Made by a program: the position numbers and the translations under genes
Notes under the pieces: generated by a model
What the model saw: the letters and a program-made list of their open reading frames with translations, nothing else
The model's database searches: none
What the model was told of the DNA's origin: nothing
Assembly: GCA_964646345.1 (NCBI GenBank)
Contig: CAZYDU010000005.1
Span: 1-64,000 of the forward strand
Reading direction: 5' to 3'
Source of the DNA: RGIG1681 sp964646345
Lineage (GTDB): Bacteria; Bacillota; Clostridia; Christensenellales; UBA1242
Length of the DNA stretch: 64,000 nt
Part shown: piece by piece, positions 1 through 9,140 of the stretch
Position numbering within the stretch: position 1 is the stretch's first letter
Layout: each line of letters starts with the position of its first letter

Positions 1-1
1 G

Positions 2-685
2 ATTGCAACTCCTGTATTTGACGGTGCAAAAGAAGAAGACATACAACAATTATTTATTGACAATAATTTCCCAGCTGATGGAAAATTCCAACTTTATGAC
101 GGAAGAACAGGCGAACCATTTGAAAACAGAACCACTGTTGGTATCATGTATATGTTAAAACTTCACCACTTGGTTATTGATAAAATGCACGCTCGTTCAA
201 CTGGTCCATACTCACTTGTAACTCAACAACCACTTGGCGGTAAAGCACAACTTGGTGGTCAAAGATTCGGTGAAATGGAAGTTTGGGCACTTGAAGCTTA
301 TGGTGCAAGCAATGTGCTTCAAGAAATGCTTACAGTTAAATCCGATGACGTTGTTGGTCGTCTTAAAACTTATGAAGCTATCGTTAAAGGCGAAAATATC
401 ACTGAACTTGGTATTCCAGAATCATTCAAAGTTCTTATCAAAGAACTTCAAGGCTTGGCTCTTGATATTAAAGTATTAACTGAAGATAAACAAGAAATCG
501 GCCTTAAGGATTTAATGGAAGATGACAGAGATATTCCAAAGCCATTAACCAGCAGACAAAAAGAATATGAAGAAGAAGTTGAAGTTGAACTTGGCAGTGA
601 TGATGATGTTACTCCAGGCGAAGTTGTTTATGACGATACTGCTGACGATGCTGGAAACTTATTCGACTTTGATGACGATTTATAA
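2..685 (+). CDS. rpoB: RNA polymerase beta subunit, C-terminal part (5' truncated by window edge)
   Basis: The reading frame is open from base 2, so only the last 227 residues of the beta subunit are in the window. The conserved C-terminal core is clear: an IATPVFDGA-type stretch at the start, then HARSTGPYSLVTQQPLGG, GGQRFGEMEVWALEAYGA and LTVKSDDVVGR. This segment clamps the RNA:DNA hybrid and contacts beta-prime. The protein ends in an acidic tail (runs of Asp/Glu), common in Bacillota. rpoC follows after 23 bp, with an AGGGGAAAG ribosome binding site in the gap, giving the usual rpoB-rpoC operon. The first in-window ATG (146) is internal and is not the start. Confidence 0.98.
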   Translation: MATPVFDGAKEEDIQQLFIDNNFPADGKFQLYDGRTGEPFENRTTVGIMYMLKLHHLVIDKMHARSTGPYSLVTQQPLGGKAQLGGQRFGEMEVWALEAYGASNVLQEMLTVKSDDVVGRLKTYEAIVKGENITELGIPESFKVLIKELQGLALDIKVLTEDKQEIGLKDLMEDDRDIPKPLTSRQKEYEEEVEVELGSDDDVTPGEVVYDDTADDAGNLFDFDDDL

Positions 686-708
686 AATAAACATATAAGG
701 GGAAAGAA

Positions 709-3700
709 ATGTTTGAATTAAATAACTTTGACTCAATGCAAATCGGTCTTGCTAGCCCAGAGAAAATTCGTGAATGGTCTTATGGCGAAGTTACAAAGCC
801 TGAAACCATTAACTATAGAACACAAAAACCTGAAAGAGATGGTTTGTTCTGCGAAAGAATTTTTGGACCTACAAAAGACTGGGAATGTCATTGTGGAAAA
901 TATAAAAGGATTCGTTACAAAGGCGTTATTTGTGATAAGTGCGGTGTTGAAGTAACAAGAGCAAAAGTTAGACGTGAGAGAATGGGTCACATTGATTTGG
1001 TAACCCCAGTTTCACATATTTGGTATTTTAAGGGTGTTCCATCAAGAATTGGAACTCTCCTTAACATATCTATTAAAAAACTTGAACAAGTTTTATACTT
1101 CACATCTTTCATTGTTACAGACCCTGGAACAACTGAATTTGAATATAAGCAAGTGCTTAATGATAGAGAATATCGTGAAGCTCTTGATAAATATGGCCCA
1201 AAAGCTTTCAAAGCTGGCATGGGTGCTGAAGTAATCAAAGAACTTTTATCTCAAATTGACCTTCAAAAGGAAAGTGAAGAATTAAAAGTACTTATGAAAA
1301 ATTCGAAAGGTCAAAAGAAACTTAGTTTGGCTAAAAGATTGGGGCTTGTTGATTCATTCTTAAAGACTGGTGCAAAACCAGAATGGATGATATTAGACGT
1401 TCTTCCAGTCATTCCACCTGAACTTCGTCCAATGGTTCCACTTGATGGCGGAAGATTTGCTACAAGTGACCTTAATGACCTTTATCGTAGAGTTATCAAC
1501 CGTAATAACAGACTTAAAAAACTTGTTGAACTTGGTGCTCCTGAAATTATTTGTAGAAATGAAAAACGTATGCTTCAAGAAGCAGTTGATGCTTTGATTG
1601 ATAACGGCAGACGTGGCAAAGCAATTTCTGGTGCTGGAAACAGAGAGCTTAAATCACTCTCAGGTCTCCTTCGTGGTAAACAAGGCCGTTTCCGTCAAAA
1701 CTTGCTCGGTAAACGTGTTGACTATTCTGGTCGTTCTGTTATTGTCGTTGGTCCAAACCTAAAAATGTATCAATGCGGTCTTCCAAAAGAAATGGCTCTT
1801 GAATTATTCAAACCATTTATTATGAAAAGACTTGTTGAACTTAATCAATCACACAATATTAAGTCTGCTAAACACATCGTTGAACGTGCTAGACCAGTTG
1901 TTTGGGACGTTTTGGAAGATGTTATCAAGGACCACCCAGTTCTTTTGAACCGTGCTCCTACACTTCACAGACTTTCTATCCAAGCTTTCGAACCTGTATT
2001 GGTTGAAGGTGGAGCTATGCGTTTGCACCCACTCACTTGTGCAGCTTTCAACGCTGACTTTGATGGTGACCAAATGGCTATTCATATTCCACTTTCAGTT
2101 GATGCTCAAACTGAAGCTAGATATTTGATGATTGCTTCTAACAATATCTTAAAGCTTTCTGACGGCGAACCTATTTCAGTTCCTTACCAAGACATGCTTT
2201 ATGGTATTTACTATTTAACAGTTGAACTTCCAAACGAAAAAGGCGAAGGCAAATCATTTGCTGATATTGATGAAGCTATTATGGCTTATCAAACTGGAAA
2301 TGTTAGTTTGCACTCAAAAGTTTGGGTGCGTGTTCAAAAAGAAATTGATGGAAAAGTTTATTCAACAAGAATTAACACTACCGTTGGTCGTATGATTTTC
2401 AATCAAGTTATACCTGAAGGACTTGGCTATATTAAGAGAACTACACCTGAAGATATGCTTCAAAATGAAATTGAATTTGCAGTTTCAAAGAAGATGATGA
2501 AGAAAATTATCAAGGCCTGCTATGTTAACCTTGGACCTACAAAAACAGCTATCATGCTTGATAAAATTAAGGAACTTGGTTACAAATATTCAACAATCGC
2601 ATCACTTACAGCTAACTTATTTGATATCCGTGTTGCAAAAGATAGAGAACAAATTATTAATGAAGCAAATGATGCTCACAACGTTGTTGAAAAACAATTT
2701 AAACGTGGTCTTATCACAAAAGACGAAAAGTCGGTTAAGCTTCTTGACCTTTGGTCAAATGCTCGTATGAAAATTACAGGCGAAACGATGGAAGCTTATG
2801 AACCAAACAACCCATTCAAACTTATGGTTGACTCTGGTGCTCGTGGTTCTAAAGATAACATGTGCGACCTTTCAGGTATCCGTGGTCTTATGATGAGTAC
2901 TTCAGGTAAGGTTATTGAAGTTCCTATTCGTTCAAGCTTTAGAGATGGTTTGTCAGTTATCGAATACTTTATTGCTACTCGTGGTGGTCGTAAAGGTATG
3001 GTCGATAAAGCTCTTAAAACCGCTGACGCTGGTTACATGACCCGCCGTCTTGTTGACGTTGCTCAAGAAGTTGTTGTTGATACCGAAGACTGTTTTGCAG
3101 ACCTTGGCGAAAAAGTTAAAGGTATGGAAATTTATGCTATTTATGATGAAGATAGTTTGGTTGAAGACCTTGCTTCACGTATCGTTGGTAGATGTGCTGC
3201 TGAAGATATCATTGACCCAACAACTGGCGAAGTTATCGTTAAACTCAACGAAATGATTTCTTCTGAAAAAGCTAAACAAATCGAAGCTTCAGGCTTAAAG
3301 AGAGTTAACATTAGAACTGTATTTACTTGTAAATCTAAAAAAGGTGTTTGCTCTAAGTGTTACGGTCGTGACATGTCTTGTAGAAGCGAAGTTAAAGTCG
3401 GCGAAGCTGTTGGTGTTATCGCAGCTCAATCAATCGGTGAACTTGGTACTCAGCTTACCATGAACGTGTTCCACGGTGGTGGTACTGCAACTCAAGACGA
3501 TATTACAGCTGGTCTTCCACGTGTAGACGAAATTTTCGAAGCTAAAAAACCAAAGGGTGTTGCAGTTATATCTGAAATTTCAGGTAAAGTTACAAAGATT
3601 GATGAACCAAAACAACAAGTTACAATTCTTTCTGATGACGGAAACGAAGTTGTTTATGGCGTTCCTTATGGTGCTAGATTCAAAGTTGCCGTTGGAACAA

Positions 3701-4269
3701 AGATTGCACCTGGAGAAAGAATTACCGAAGGTCCAATCAACCCACATGACATCTTAAAGACACGTGGTGTTCGTGATACACAAGACTATATGATTGTCGA
3801 AGTCTTAAAAGTTTACCATAAATCTGGTGTAGATGTTAATGATAAGCACCTTGAAATCATCATTCGTCAAATGCTTAAAAAAGTTAGAATTGAAGATGCT
3901 GGTGATACTTCAATGCTTCCAGGCGACTATGTTGATATGTATAAATTTGAAGAAGAAAATGAAAGAGTGTTGATGGAAGGCAAAGAACCTGCAACTGCTA
4001 AACGTGTTCTTCTTTCAATCACGAAATCTTCACTTGCAACTGACAGCTTCTTGTCTGCTGCATCATTCCAAGAAACCGTTAGAGTTTTGACTGATGCTGC
4101 AATCAAGGGTTCTGTTGATAATCTTGTTGGACTTAAAGACAATATTATTATCGGTAAACGTATTCCTGCAGGTACTGGACTTAAACGTTACAGAGACATC
4201 ACTCCAACTGAAGTTACCGCAAGCGAAACAGAACTTGACGAAGAAATTTTAGACGAAGTAAGAATTTAA
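709..4269 (+). CDS. rpoC: RNA polymerase beta-prime subunit
   Basis: Full-length beta-prime subunit, 1186 aa, close to the size usual in Bacillota and without the large insertions of proteobacteria. It shows the N-terminal zinc ribbon (CHCGKYK then CDKCGVEV), the catalytic Mg-binding motif NADFDGDQM at residues 448-455, the rudder/lid region, and the second zinc site ([16 protein letters not shown]) followed by [20 protein letters not shown]-like sequence (here [10 protein letters not shown]). It is co-transcribed with rpoB and ends at a strong intrinsic terminator at 4274-4308. Codons look highly biased, as expected for an abundant protein. Confidence 0.99.
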   Translation: [1186 protein letters not shown]

Positions 4270-4273
4270 TTTA

Positions 4274-4308
4274 AAGAGACTGAACAATTTGTTTGGTCTC
4301 TTTTTATT
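4274..4308 (+). terminator. Intrinsic terminator of rpoBC
   Basis: The stem AAGAGAC...GTCTCTT is extended by GAAC/GTTT pairing, with a short AT loop and a following T-rich run. It lies directly after the rpoC stop. Confidence 0.85.
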
Positions 4309-4344
4309 TGTTTGTAACAAAATAATTTTTTCTGTTAATTTTTT

Positions 4345-4374
4345 TTGATGTAAGCTGATTAAATGTGATATACT
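4345..4374 (+). promoter_or_regulatory. SigA-type promoter for the small lipoprotein gene
   Basis: TTGATG, an 18-bp spacer and TATACT lie just downstream of the rpoBC terminator. The lipoprotein ATG at 4392 would sit about 10 nt from the start of transcription. Confidence 0.6.
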
Positions 4375-4391
4375 AAGTTTGGAAATAGTTT

Positions 4392-4817
4392 ATGTGCAAG
4401 AAAAAATTTAGTTTAATTTTAGCATTGGTTCTGCCATTTTTGATAATGGCTATGTCAGCATGCATGATAACTTTTGACCCTGACAAAATTACTCCACAAA
4501 TTGAAATTGAAACCGACAGCAGATTGCAATATAGCAGTCAACGTGATGAATATAATTTATTGCTTAATGCTGGGGAAGTGTATGAAATAATTGCCGACCT
4601 TGGGGAGTATGAAGGCGACCAATATTATATTGAGTTTGCTTTGGAAGAAGAAACATTATTGATAACTCTAGAAAGTAATAAAATAACAGTTTCAAGTACA
4701 CTTGAAACCGATGAAAGAGTTGTTGTTTTTGCCATACTAAAAAAAGTTGGACAAGAAGAAAATGTAAGCAAAGTGAAAATTGTTGTTGATTTGCTTGTTG
4801 AACCAATAGAAAGTTAA
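4392..4817 (+). CDS. Small predicted lipoprotein, unknown function
   Basis: 141-aa protein with a lipoprotein signal peptide: Lys-rich N-terminus, hydrophobic core to about residue 20, and a lipobox-like AMSAC with the cysteine at about residue 24. The mature part is acidic and rich in alternating beta-strand-like segments (EVYEIIADLGEYEG, LLITLESNKITVSS), which suggests one small immunoglobulin-like or beta-sandwich domain. I do not recognise a named family. Only a weak ribosome binding site (GGAAA) precedes the ATG. The HIT gene begins 8 bp downstream with its own strong site, so the two are probably co-transcribed from the promoter at 4345-4374. Confidence 0.75.
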   Translation: MCKKKFSLILALVLPFLIMAMSACMITFDPDKITPQIEIETDSRLQYSSQRDEYNLLLNAGEVYEIIADLGEYEGDQYYIEFALEEETLLITLESNKITVSSTLETDERVVVFAILKKVGQEENVSKVKIVVDLLVEPIES

Positions 4818-4825
4818 GGAGAAAA

Positions 4826-5233
4826 ATGATGGAAGATTGTGTATTTTGTAAGATAATAAGTGGCGAATTTTCAAGCCGAAAAATTTATGAAGATGAAAAA
4901 ACTTTAGCTTTTTTGGATATTGCAAAAGATGTTGATGGACATATTTTGGTTGTACCTAAAAAACATGTAAAAAATATTTTAGATGTTGATGACGAAACAT
5001 TATGTGATGTGATGAGAACTGTGAAAAAAATTTCAAATCATTTAACACAAAATTGTGGATACAATGGTGTAAATCTTTTGAACTGTTCCGATGAATGTGC
5101 GGAGCAATCCGTGCCACATTTTCATGTTCATATAATTCCTAGAAAAACCAACGATAATCTTAAGGTTTTTCCAAGGTTTTCAGGAACAAAAGAAGACCTT
5201 GATGTTATCTTGGAAAAATTAAGAATTAAATAG
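4826..5233 (+). CDS. HIT family nucleotide hydrolase (HinT-like)
   Basis: 135 aa, the normal size for HinT-type purine nucleoside phosphoramidases. The histidine triad HFHVHIIPR is at residues 98-106, and the N-terminal CVFCKIISGE contains the CxxC of zinc-binding HIT proteins. The family hydrolyses AMP-lysine and related phosphoramidates. AAGGAG lies 4 nt before the first ATG; a second ATG directly follows, so the start is 4826 or 4829. Confidence 0.93.
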   Translation: MMEDCVFCKIISGEFSSRKIYEDEKTLAFLDIAKDVDGHILVVPKKHVKNILDVDDETLCDVMRTVKKISNHLTQNCGYNGVNLLNCSDECAEQSVPHFHVHIIPRKTNDNLKVFPRFSGTKEDLDVILEKLRIK

Positions 5234-5241
5234 GAGAAAAT

Positions 5242-5826
5242 ATGGTTGAATTTCATGGAAAATTCGGAAAACGCATAAATGATAAAATTGCGGAATATCA
5301 AGTAAACAAATCAAGAAAGTTATTGAAAAAGATGTCGTGGACTTTTCTAATAATTAGTTTGGTCATTGCAATCATTCCGTTGCTTAGTGGGTTTCAGGAA
5401 GAAGGCGATATATTTTTATTTATTCTTGGTGTATTTTTTGTTGCATTTTGGGCTATTTTGCCGGCAATTTCAACAAAATCTATAAAGAAACAGCAGTCAA
5501 AAATTTACGGCGAGTTTTCGATTATGACTGAAACAACAGAAGAAGTTTATAAATTTGATGAAGAAAAAGTATTTATTTTCACAACTTTAGGTGAAAAGTA
5601 TCGCTCAGCTGTTGAAACGATTTATGGCTATTTTTCAAATGTGTTTGAAGATGATGATTGTTATATGCTTTTTGTTTCTAGTGCTCAATGTCATATTATT
5701 TTTAAAGACGAGTTAGAAAATGGCACTTTGGAAGAATTTGAATCATATTTAAAGAAACATTTTACAGGTAGAAAATATATTAAAAATTGTCAGATTAATT
5801 CAGAAAAACCTGAAAATAATTGTTAA
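5242..5826 (+). CDS. Membrane protein with YcxB-like C-terminal domain
   Basis: 194 aa. Two hydrophobic helices (about residues 32-50 and 57-78) form a hairpin. The cytosolic C-terminal half follows the pattern of the YcxB-like family: EEVYKFDEEKVFI..., then an aromatic-rich stretch around IYGYFSNVFEDDDCYMLFVSS, a short turn, and a final LEEFESYLKKHF. Function is unknown in the family. AGGAG precedes the ATG by 6 nt and the HIT gene ends 8 bp upstream, so they look operonic. The assignment rests on pattern likeness only. Confidence 0.7.
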   Translation: MVEFHGKFGKRINDKIAEYQVNKSRKLLKKMSWTFLIISLVIAIIPLLSGFQEEGDIFLFILGVFFVAFWAILPAISTKSIKKQQSKIYGEFSIMTETTEEVYKFDEEKVFIFTTLGEKYRSAVETIYGYFSNVFEDDDCYMLFVSSAQCHIIFKDELENGTLEEFESYLKKHFTGRKYIKNCQINSEKPENNC

Positions 5827-5854
5827 AAATGTCAAAAATTAAAGATTTTATAAT

Positions 5855-5880
5855 AAAAACGCATAATTTTGCGTTTTTTT
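5855..5880 (+). terminator. Intrinsic terminator after the YcxB-like gene
   Basis: AAAACGCA pairs with TGCGTTTT around a short AT loop, followed by a T run. Confidence 0.8.
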
Positions 5881-5904
5881 CTTATCCTAAAATTAGGAGA
5901 GATT

Positions 5905-6690
5905 ATGAAAAAATCTAATAAATTGTCGTTATTTTACGTGCTTGTTACCATTGGATTGTTCTTCGCATTAGTTGGCGGTGGGATTTATGGGGTCTATATT
6001 TCTGTTGGATTGAATTTTGCAAAATCTTCTATACCAAATATTGCTTCTCCTGGCGAAGCATCAAATGTTGCTTTGCAAAGCACAGTTAATTACACTCCGT
6101 CTATGACTGGCATAATAATTTTATCGGTTGTGTTGATACTACTTGCTGTTTTTGACTTTGTCACAATGATAAAGCAAATTGTTTTCTTTAAACAGTTTAA
6201 ATTAATTAATCAATCGAAAATTGAAAAGAAAATTGAGAGTAACACAAAATCGAAAAATTCTGTCATCTTTTGGGCATTTTTTATTGATATAATTTCTTTT
6301 ATTGCAGGTATTGTGGGTTTGTTTATAAATAGTAGCAGTTTTGCTGGTAAAAGTAATTACTCATGGGTGTTTTACACCATTGATATTTTGGTTTCTATCC
6401 TTGCACTTTTATCAATAATTTTGTTAATAGCTAAGCTAAAAGCGAAAAGTAATAGTGGAGAAAATTTTAAGTCGTCAAATAAAAACAGGGCTAATTCAAG
6501 TGATAAAACTACAACTAAAAGCAATTCGGGAATTGAAGCAAAAGATATCAATCAATTAGAGTATAATTTAATTAAACTTGAGTCTATGAGAAGAAGTAAA
6601 CTGGTAAGCGATGAAGAATACAAAAAGATTAGAAAGAAGATTTTGATACTTAAAAAAAATAATCAGGATAAAAATGATGCCGATTATTGA
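5905..6690 (+). CDS. Four-helix membrane protein with C-terminal SHOCT-like domain
   Basis: 261 aa when started at ATG 5905, which has TAGGAGA 5 nt upstream; an in-frame ATG at 5869 lies inside the preceding terminator and is unlikely. Four hydrophobic segments are visible (about residues 8-38, 68-92, 115-138 and 152-178), followed by a Ser/Asn/Lys-rich linker. The last 45 residues (QLEYNLIKLESMRRSKLV, then SDEEYKKIRKKIL) match the pattern of SHOCT domains, short helical hairpins often found at the ends of membrane or stress proteins. No enzymatic motif is visible. The -35 element of the mscL promoter overlaps the end of this gene. Confidence 0.75.
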   Translation: MKKSNKLSLFYVLVTIGLFFALVGGGIYGVYISVGLNFAKSSIPNIASPGEASNVALQSTVNYTPSMTGIIILSVVLILLAVFDFVTMIKQIVFFKQFKLINQSKIEKKIESNTKSKNSVIFWAFFIDIISFIAGIVGLFINSSSFAGKSNYSWVFYTIDILVSILALLSIILLIAKLKAKSNSGENFKSSNKNRANSSDKTTTKSNSGIEAKDINQLEYNLIKLESMRRSKLVSDEEYKKIRKKILILKKNNQDKNDADY

Positions 6691-6715
6691 TTTTTTTACC
6701 TAATGCTATTATAAT
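6687..6715 (+). promoter_or_regulatory. SigA-type promoter for mscL
   Basis: TTGATT, a 17-bp spacer and a perfect TATAAT. The -35 overlaps the stop codon of the preceding gene. The leader before the mscL start would be only about 13 nt. Confidence 0.75.
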
Positions 6716-6734
6716 AGTAGCCGAGGTGAAACTT

Positions 6735-7397
6735 ATGAAAAAATTTTTTAAAGAATTTGGTCAATTTATCAAAAAAGGTAACATCGTTGATATGGCTATC
6801 GGTGTTATCATTGGTAGTGCTTTTTCAGCAATCGTAACAGCATTAACCGACAAAATTATTATGCCATTTATCAATTTATTATTGCTTGCTATTGGGGCTG
6901 GCGATGGATTGTCATCTTGCTACACATATCTCAAAAAAGTGTATTTAACAGATGGAACAATCGATTTAACGAATAGTATTTATATTGATTGGGGAACTTT
7001 TATTACAGCTGTAATCAATTTCTTTATCATTGCATTAACATTGTTTATCATTTTGAAAGTTGCAATGAAAAGTAACAAGATTTTAAGTGATGCGAAAAAT
7101 AAAATTGATAGCGAATATATTTTGACAAAGGCAGACTACAAGGAAGCAAAGCAAAGGGGTATTAATCGTTTAGATTTCAAAGCTATGTCAAAGTTTAGAG
7201 ATGAAAAAGCAAAGCAAGCAAAAGAAGAAGCTCTTGCTAAAATCAAAGCTGAAGAAGAAAAACGTGAAGCTGAAAGACTTGCCAACCCTACAGACTCTGA
7301 CCTTTTAAGAGATATTAGGGATTTATTGAAAGCACAAGCTGAAAACAAGTCAGAAAAAAAATCTACAAAAAAAGAAGAAATTAATCAAGAAGATTAA
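6735..7397 (+). CDS. mscL: Large-conductance mechanosensitive channel with extended C-terminal tail
   Basis: The N-terminus (KEFGQFIKKGNIVDMAIGV, then IIGSAFSAIVTALTD) is the classic MscL pore helix; a second transmembrane helix (FITAVINFFIIALTLFIILK) follows. The channel opens under membrane tension to release solutes in hypo-osmotic shock. The start is taken at ATG 6735 behind GAGGTG; the in-frame ATG at 6687 lies upstream of the promoter -10. At 220 aa it is far longer than the usual 120-150 aa. The extra is about 90 residues of charged Lys/Glu/Ala-rich helix, probably coiled coil, ending in the LLRDIRDLLK segment that normally closes the MscL cytoplasmic bundle. The insertion therefore lies between helix 2 and the bundle. 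Confidence 0.96.
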   Translation: MKKFFKEFGQFIKKGNIVDMAIGVIIGSAFSAIVTALTDKIIMPFINLLLLAIGAGDGLSSCYTYLKKVYLTDGTIDLTNSIYIDWGTFITAVINFFIIALTLFIILKVAMKSNKILSDAKNKIDSEYILTKADYKEAKQRGINRLDFKAMSKFRDEKAKQAKEEALAKIKAEEEKREAERLANPTDSDLLRDIRDLLKAQAENKSEKKSTKKEEINQED

Positions 7398-7406
7398 TCT
7401 TAAATC

Positions 7407-7450
7407 GTCACAAGTTTTTGGTAATATCCATTAATTTGTGGCTTTTTTCT
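7407..7450 (+). terminator. Probable intrinsic terminator after mscL
   Basis: GTCACAA pairs with TTGTGGC across a 22-nt loop that itself contains a weak GGTA/ATCC pairing. A CTTTTTTC run follows. Confidence 0.6.
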
Positions 7451-7518
7451 TTCAAAAAGCATAATTTTATTTTTATATTTGTGATAAATTTTATATAATA
7501 GGTTTAGGAAGTGGTATT

Positions 7519-8118
7519 ATGAAAAGTCCATTAATGAGCCAATTAACCGAGCAATCGTGCGGGGAAACGGCGATTTATAATTGCATATCTTATTTGTTTG
7601 ACCGTGAAGAAATGCCAACCGCCTTTTTAAAGATAATGGCATCTTATTCACTTGGTTGTTATGATGATTTGGGGTTGCCAACAAACAAAGAGTTTTGTGA
7701 TAATATTTTATATTTCACAGCTTCTTGGATTCGGGATTTTGCAAAAGAAAGACACATTCCATTGGTTGCAAACTATTTAACAAAAGCAGATGTAAACCTT
7801 CTAGTCATTCGAAATTGCTTGCTTGATGGTGGTTGTGTTTGTTTAAAAACTCAAAGGCAAGGCGAGCATTTTGTAACGATTACAAATATGGATAATGAAT
7901 ATATGTACATCTTCGACCCATATTATAAAAAATCGGACAGTGCTAGTGGGCTTAAATATGAAATTATCAATGGAGTAAATTTGCCTTACAATAGAAAGGT
8001 TAAAATAGAATATTTTATCACGGGAAAACCATTGGAATTATGTTTAGGAAATGAAAATAATCGTGAAGCTGTGTTATTTTATAAAAATAACGCAATTTTA
8101 GAAAGAGAATTTGTATAA
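7519..8118 (+). CDS. Peptidase C39-like papain-fold protein
   Basis: 199 aa, no signal peptide. The start SQLTEQSCGETAIYNCISYL contains the catalytic-type Cys (residue 14) in a Q..CG context. Later GEHFVTITNMD (His 117) and YIFDPYY (Asp 133) complete the Cys-His-Asp arrangement of C39-like peptidases (YvpB-like/double-glycine peptidase fold). The family cleaves leader peptides or other substrates, but many stand-alone members have no known substrate. It is followed after 9 bp by a HAD phosphatase, which suggests co-expression. A TATAAT at 7494-7499 is the likely -10; its -35 is poor. Confidence 0.75.
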   Translation: MKSPLMSQLTEQSCGETAIYNCISYLFDREEMPTAFLKIMASYSLGCYDDLGLPTNKEFCDNILYFTASWIRDFAKERHIPLVANYLTKADVNLLVIRNCLLDGGCVCLKTQRQGEHFVTITNMDNEYMYIFDPYYKKSDSASGLKYEIINGVNLPYNRKVKIEYFITGKPLELCLGNENNREAVLFYKNNAILEREFV

Positions 8119-8127
8119 GGAGAAAAA

Positions 8128-8940
8128 ATGGCTAAAACAATAGTTGCGATTTGTTATGATTTTGATAGCACTTTATCCACCCATGAAATGCAGTATTGGT
8201 TAGCACCAAAGCTTGACATGACAATAGGGGAGTTTTGGGCAAATCAAGACAAAATGAAAGGTGTTGATTTTGTGTTAAGTTATCTTTGGTTAACTCTTGA
8301 GCAGTGTCAAAAGAAAGGAGTGAGAGTTACTCGTGAATTCTTGCAAAGTTGTGGCGGAGATATTGATTTTTATAGCGGAGTTAAAACTTGGTTTAAAAGA
8401 CTTAATGATTATGCTTTGTCAAAAGACATTGTTTTGGAACACTATATTATTTCAACCGGAAACAAAGAAATGATTGAAGGAACGTCAATATTTAAAGAAT
8501 TTAAAAAGATTTATGGCTGTGAGTTTCTCTACAATAAAAATGGAGAAGCTTTTTGGCCAAAATTTGTTGTTAATGGAACAACAAAAACTCAATATCTTTT
8601 CCGAATTAATAAGGGCATAGAAGATGACGACTTCATGGAAGCAAAAGTCAACAAAAGAGTTGAAAAGAAACGTGTTGAGTTTAGAAATATGATTTATATC
8701 GGTGACGGAATCACAGATATACCTTGCATGACACTCGTTAAAGAAAAAGGCGGAACAGCTATTGCTGTTTACTCTGAAGATAAAAAGCATATTGGAGAAA
8801 ATTTGATAAGAGATAAACGTGTAAATTTCGCTTGTCCAGCTGATTATTCAAGTGGTTCAAGTTTGGATAAAATAGTGAAGCTTGTTATCGATGCAATTCA
8901 ATCCCGTGAAAAATTATATAAAAAAGAAAATAATAAATAG
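8128..8940 (+). CDS. HAD-superfamily phosphatase, phosphoserine phosphatase-like
   Basis: 270 aa cytosolic enzyme. HAD motif I is YDFDST (nucleophile Asp 11, acid Asp 13), motif II is the Ser/Thr in IISTGNK, a Lys-rich region supplies motif III, and motif IV is GDGITD at about residues 192-197. The cap between motifs I and II is helical, as in the C1 class that includes phosphoserine phosphatase (SerB-like). The substrate cannot be told from sequence; SerB itself is shorter (about 210 aa), so this is more likely a relative than SerB. AAGGAG lies 6 nt before the ATG. Confidence 0.85.
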   Translation: MAKTIVAICYDFDSTLSTHEMQYWLAPKLDMTIGEFWANQDKMKGVDFVLSYLWLTLEQCQKKGVRVTREFLQSCGGDIDFYSGVKTWFKRLNDYALSKDIVLEHYIISTGNKEMIEGTSIFKEFKKIYGCEFLYNKNGEAFWPKFVVNGTTKTQYLFRINKGIEDDDFMEAKVNKRVEKKRVEFRNMIYIGDGITDIPCMTLVKEKGGTAIAVYSEDKKHIGENLIRDKRVNFACPADYSSGSSLDKIVKLVIDAIQSREKLYKKENNK

Positions 8941-8964
8941 ATAAATGCAAACACTAAATTTATA

Positions 8965-9005
8965 AATAATTTTTGATACGAAAGAAAATTGTATCGAAAA
9001 TTATT
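8965..9005 (+). terminator. Terminator-like hairpin after the HAD gene
   Basis: A 15-nt arm AATAATTTTTGATAC pairs with GTATCGAAAATTATT (one mismatch) around an 11-nt loop. A T-rich tract follows. Confidence 0.65.
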
Positions 9006-9024
9006 TTTATTTTGTGAAATTGTT

Positions 9025-9052
9025 TTGTATTGGTAGACTAAAATTATAAAAT
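9025..9052 (+). promoter_or_regulatory. Possible promoter for the 1008-aa surface protein
   Basis: TTGTAT, a 16-bp spacer and TAAAAT. It would give a leader of about 80 nt before the ATG at 9141. The region is very AT-rich, so chance matches are likely. Confidence 0.4.
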
Positions 9053-9140
9053 AATTTATAATAAAATTGTTATTTTTAGATTAATTTTAGATTATTTTTT
9101 AAAATTTTTTACAAAAGAAAACATCTTTAAGGAGAAAACT

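Noticed and set aside
4564..4925. Minus-strand frames across the small lipoprotein and HIT genes
   Set aside because: They are antisense to well-supported genes with good ribosome binding sites and family motifs.
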